Assembly (NCBI GenBank): GCA_004374725.1
Contig: SOKK01000061.1
Location: forward strand, 1 to 6,782
From: Patescibacteria group bacterium
GTDB taxonomy: Bacteria > Patescibacteriota > SOKK01
Length of the DNA: 6,782 bases
Direction of reading: 5' to 3'
The translations under genes and the position numbers were made by a program. Positions within the stretch are counted from its first letter, which is position 1. Each line of letters begins with the position of its first letter. A model generated the notes under the pieces. The model was given only the letters and a program-made list of their open reading frames with translations, was not told the origin of the DNA and searched no databases. This document shows positions 6,145-6,782 of the stretch, piece after piece.

Positions 6145-6202
6145 ATAGTTCAAAGTTAAGAGTTCATAGTTTAGAGTTGTTTTTTTAATTTTTAATTTTG
6201 AA
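6145..6202. repeat. Heptamer arrays upstream of dnaG
   Basis: Plus-strand units at 6145-6179 are ATAGTTC, AAAGTTA, AGAGTTC, ATAGTTT and AGAGTTG, each step matching 5 of 7 around a constant A-AGTT core. After a 2-nt break come TTTTTAA, TTTTTAA, TTTTGAA at 6182-6202. These two sets are not inverted copies of each other, unlike the tRNA-Lys arrays. The first begins 4 nt from the dnaG start codon and fills the ribosome-binding region. Confidence 0.75.
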
Positions 6203-6207
6203 ATGGC

Positions 6208-6311
6208 CCCTCCCAAGTTTCATCATTGAGATCAATCAATATTTTCTAAAACTCAACTGAACCTTAAGTCTAGTTATTTTTGATGAATACTATTGATGAA
6301 ATTTGGGAGGG
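6208..6311. repeat. 104-bp inverted-repeat element abutting the tRNA-Ser 3' end
   Basis: Eighteen-bp arms at 6208-6225 (CCCTCCCAAGTTTCATCA) and 6294-6311 are inverted copies with one G-T wobble, separated by 68 bp. The outer edge at 6311 meets the encoded CCA of tRNA-Ser exactly. The tetranucleotide TGGC borders both sides (6204-6207 and 6312-6315), as a short target duplication would, though one copy is the tRNA GCCA end and 4 bp can match by chance. The interior has no ORF but has a direct repeat TTGATGAA (6280-6287, 6293-6300) and a 5-bp stem (6226-6230 with 6252-6256). It could be a MITE-like element, a structured RNA or a tRNA 3'-end processing structure. Confidence 0.65.
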
Positions 6312-6401
6312 TGGCGGAAGGAGAGAGATTCGAACTCTCGGTACCCGTAAGGATACACCCGCTTTCCAGGCGAGCCCTTTAAGCCACTCAGGCATCCTTC
6401 C
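6312..6401 (-). tRNA. tRNA-Ser (anticodon GGA)
   Basis: A 90-nt class II tRNA. Acceptor GGAAGGA pairs with TCCTTCC, discriminator G, CCA encoded (6312-6314). The anticodon stem CTCGC/GCGGG encloses CTGGAAA, giving anticodon GGA for TCC/TCT codons. The long variable arm pairs GTATCC with GGGTAC, typical of serine. The T-arm is GAGAG-TTCGAAT-CTCTC. The promoter at 6467-6495 would give a leader of about 59 nt. Confidence 0.98.
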
Positions 6402-6403
6402 GT

Positions 6404-6424
6404 GATGATAGGGAATAGAAAATG
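6404..6424. repeat. Short heptamer run upstream of tRNA-Ser
   Basis: Three units in phase: GATGATA, GGGAATA and GAAAATG, with constant G, A and T at unit positions 1, 5 and 6. It begins 2 nt from the tRNA 5' end. Weak by itself; listed because its position matches the other arrays. Confidence 0.35.
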
Positions 6425-6437
6425 TACAACAAACCTC

Positions 6438-6454
6438 ACAAGCAAAAAGCTTGT
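6438..6454. other. Leader hairpin between promoter and tRNA-Ser
   Basis: ACAAGC at 6438-6443 pairs perfectly with 6449-6454 around an A5 loop. It lies just after the predicted transcription start. Part of it (6443-6452) is also the inverted partner of 6481-6490, so two alternative pairings exist. Confidence 0.45.
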
Positions 6455-6466
6455 TTCTCTGTGTTT

Positions 6467-6495
6467 ATTTTAGCAAACTTAAGCTTTTTGGACAA
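6467..6495 (-). promoter_or_regulatory. Sigma-70 promoter for tRNA-Ser and perhaps dnaG
   Basis: The -35 box TTGTCC (6490-6495; 4 of 6) and -10 box TAAAAT (6467-6472; 5 of 6) are 17 bp apart, and the -10 carries the extended TGN motif (TGCTAAAAT). It begins directly after the terminator of the upstream gene, with the -35 overlapping the terminator's T-tract tail. It is the best promoter candidate for tRNA-Ser and, if reading through the 104-bp element, for dnaG-rpoD. Confidence 0.7.
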
Positions 6496-6524
6496 AGAGA
6501 AAACCCCGCGACTAAGGCGCGGGG
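6494..6524 (-). terminator. Strong intrinsic terminator of the upstream gene
   Basis: A perfect GC-rich 7-bp stem CCCCGCG/CGCGGGG (6504-6510 with 6518-6524) has a 7-nt loop and is followed on the minus strand by TTTTCTCTTT. This is a textbook Rho-independent terminator oriented to stop transcription arriving from 6652-6782. Confidence 0.9.
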
Positions 6525-6572
6525 TATAGGGTGTAGTGTATAATGTGGCTGAAGTACTAGGTACTAAGCAGG
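6524..6572. repeat. Heptamer series in the tail of the partial gene's transcript
   Basis: Seven units in continuous 7-nt phase: GTATAGG, GTGTAGT, GTATAAT, GTGGCTG, AAGTACT, AGGTACT, AAGCAGG. The first three share GTNTA and the next two differ by one base; the fourth breaks the similarity. It lies immediately upstream (in transcription) of the terminator stem. The remaining 6573-6651 holds no gene I can support, only a 6-bp hairpin (GAACGA/TCGTTC at 6588-6605). Confidence 0.5.
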
Positions 6573-6651
6573 AGCGGGTGTTGGACGAACGAAAACGATC
6601 GTTCTTACCATTCCGTTGGTGAGCAGGGTTTGTCGCGACTTTTAGGGCTTG

Positions 6652-6782
6652 CTAGCTGGCGGGGATTTCCACTCCCGTCTCCTCCTCAAGTTTATCGAGG
6701 AGGGCGTTTAAGGGGAGAGAGACCTCGCCAGGTTGGATCAGATTGGTAAGATGCTCTTCGAGTGTTCTATCGATTACTTCCT
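6652..6782 (-). CDS. 3' end of an unrecognised protein gene (partial)
   Basis: The frame is open from the window edge for 42 codons to a TAG at 6652-6654. The peptide has an amphipathic helix-like segment (LNALLDKLEEETG, about residues 24-36) and ends VEIPAS. The other two minus-strand frames hit stops within five codons. The frame lies upstream of, and in the same direction as, a strong terminator 127 nt further on, which supports a real transcript. Codons are richer in C/G at the third position than in dnaG or rpoD, and this end of the window is about 53% GC by hand count. No family is recognisable from 42 residues; an open frame of this length can also occur by chance, and a structured RNA is the alternative. 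Confidence 0.5.
   Translation of the reverse strand, partial: EVIDRTLEEHLTNLIQPGEVSLPLNALLDKLEEETGVEIPAS

Noticed and set aside
6208..6311. T-box riboswitch or tRNA terminator
   Set aside because: There is no aminoacylation or amino acid gene downstream, no T-box-like conserved core that I can see, and the loop is far too large with no T-run for a simple terminator.
6564..6611. A 15-codon ORF (MVRTIVFVRPTPAPA) in the tail of the partial gene
   Set aside because: It is too short to judge, has no clear ribosome binding site and part of it overlaps a hairpin and heptamer units; chance is likely.

Overview
The window looks like chromosomal DNA from a small-genome, AT-rich bacterium. The protein style (compact DnaG and sigma-70, an L25 protein with a charged tail, short unrecognised zinc-ribbon and membrane proteins) fits Candidate Phyla Radiation / Patescibacteria, perhaps Microgenomates. 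That placement is an inference from gene content, not proven by any marker here. The standard code fits: all five complete non-dnaJ genes end in TAA, and no gene needs UGA as a sense codon. Every supported gene is on the minus strand, so transcription runs from high to low coordinates.

In transcription order, right to left: (i) the 3' end of an unrecognised, comparatively GC-rich gene (6652-6782), a 127-nt tail and a strong intrinsic terminator (6494-6524); (ii) a sigma-70-type promoter (6467-6495) leading into tRNA-Ser(GGA); (iii) a 104-bp inverted-repeat element abutting the tRNA CCA end (6208-6311); (iv) dnaG primase and rpoD, the core of the classical macromolecular-synthesis operon without an adjacent rpsU; (v) a promoter, a Shine-Dalgarno site and a small multi-pass membrane protein (2516-3031); (vi) tRNA-Lys(TTT); (vii) a zinc-ribbon hypothetical protein followed 5 nt later by ribosomal protein L25/CTC; (viii) dnaJ, interrupted by an in-frame TAA exactly where one conserved basic codon is expected.

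The most distinctive signal is between the genes. Nearly every intergenic stretch holds short arrays of degenerate tandem 7-nt units. Units within an array resemble each other (often 5-7 of 7 bases), but the consensus differs from locus to locus. At several loci an AAGTNNN-type array is followed, in the direction of transcription, by an NNNACTT-type array, so the transcript could fold into a long imperfect hairpin. The arrays lie within 2-13 nt of the 5' ends of dnaJ, the zinc-ribbon gene, tRNA-Lys, rpoD, dnaG and tRNA-Ser. The protein genes among these lack a Shine-Dalgarno sequence. The one gene with a clear Shine-Dalgarno site (the membrane protein) has its array about 50 nt away, where it supplies a -35-like box.

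Functionally the genes are housekeeping: replication priming, transcription initiation, ribosome structure, tRNA supply and protein folding. The novelty lies in the intergenic repeat architecture, the dnaJ nonsense codon and the tRNA-Ser-adjacent element rather than in an accessory gene system.
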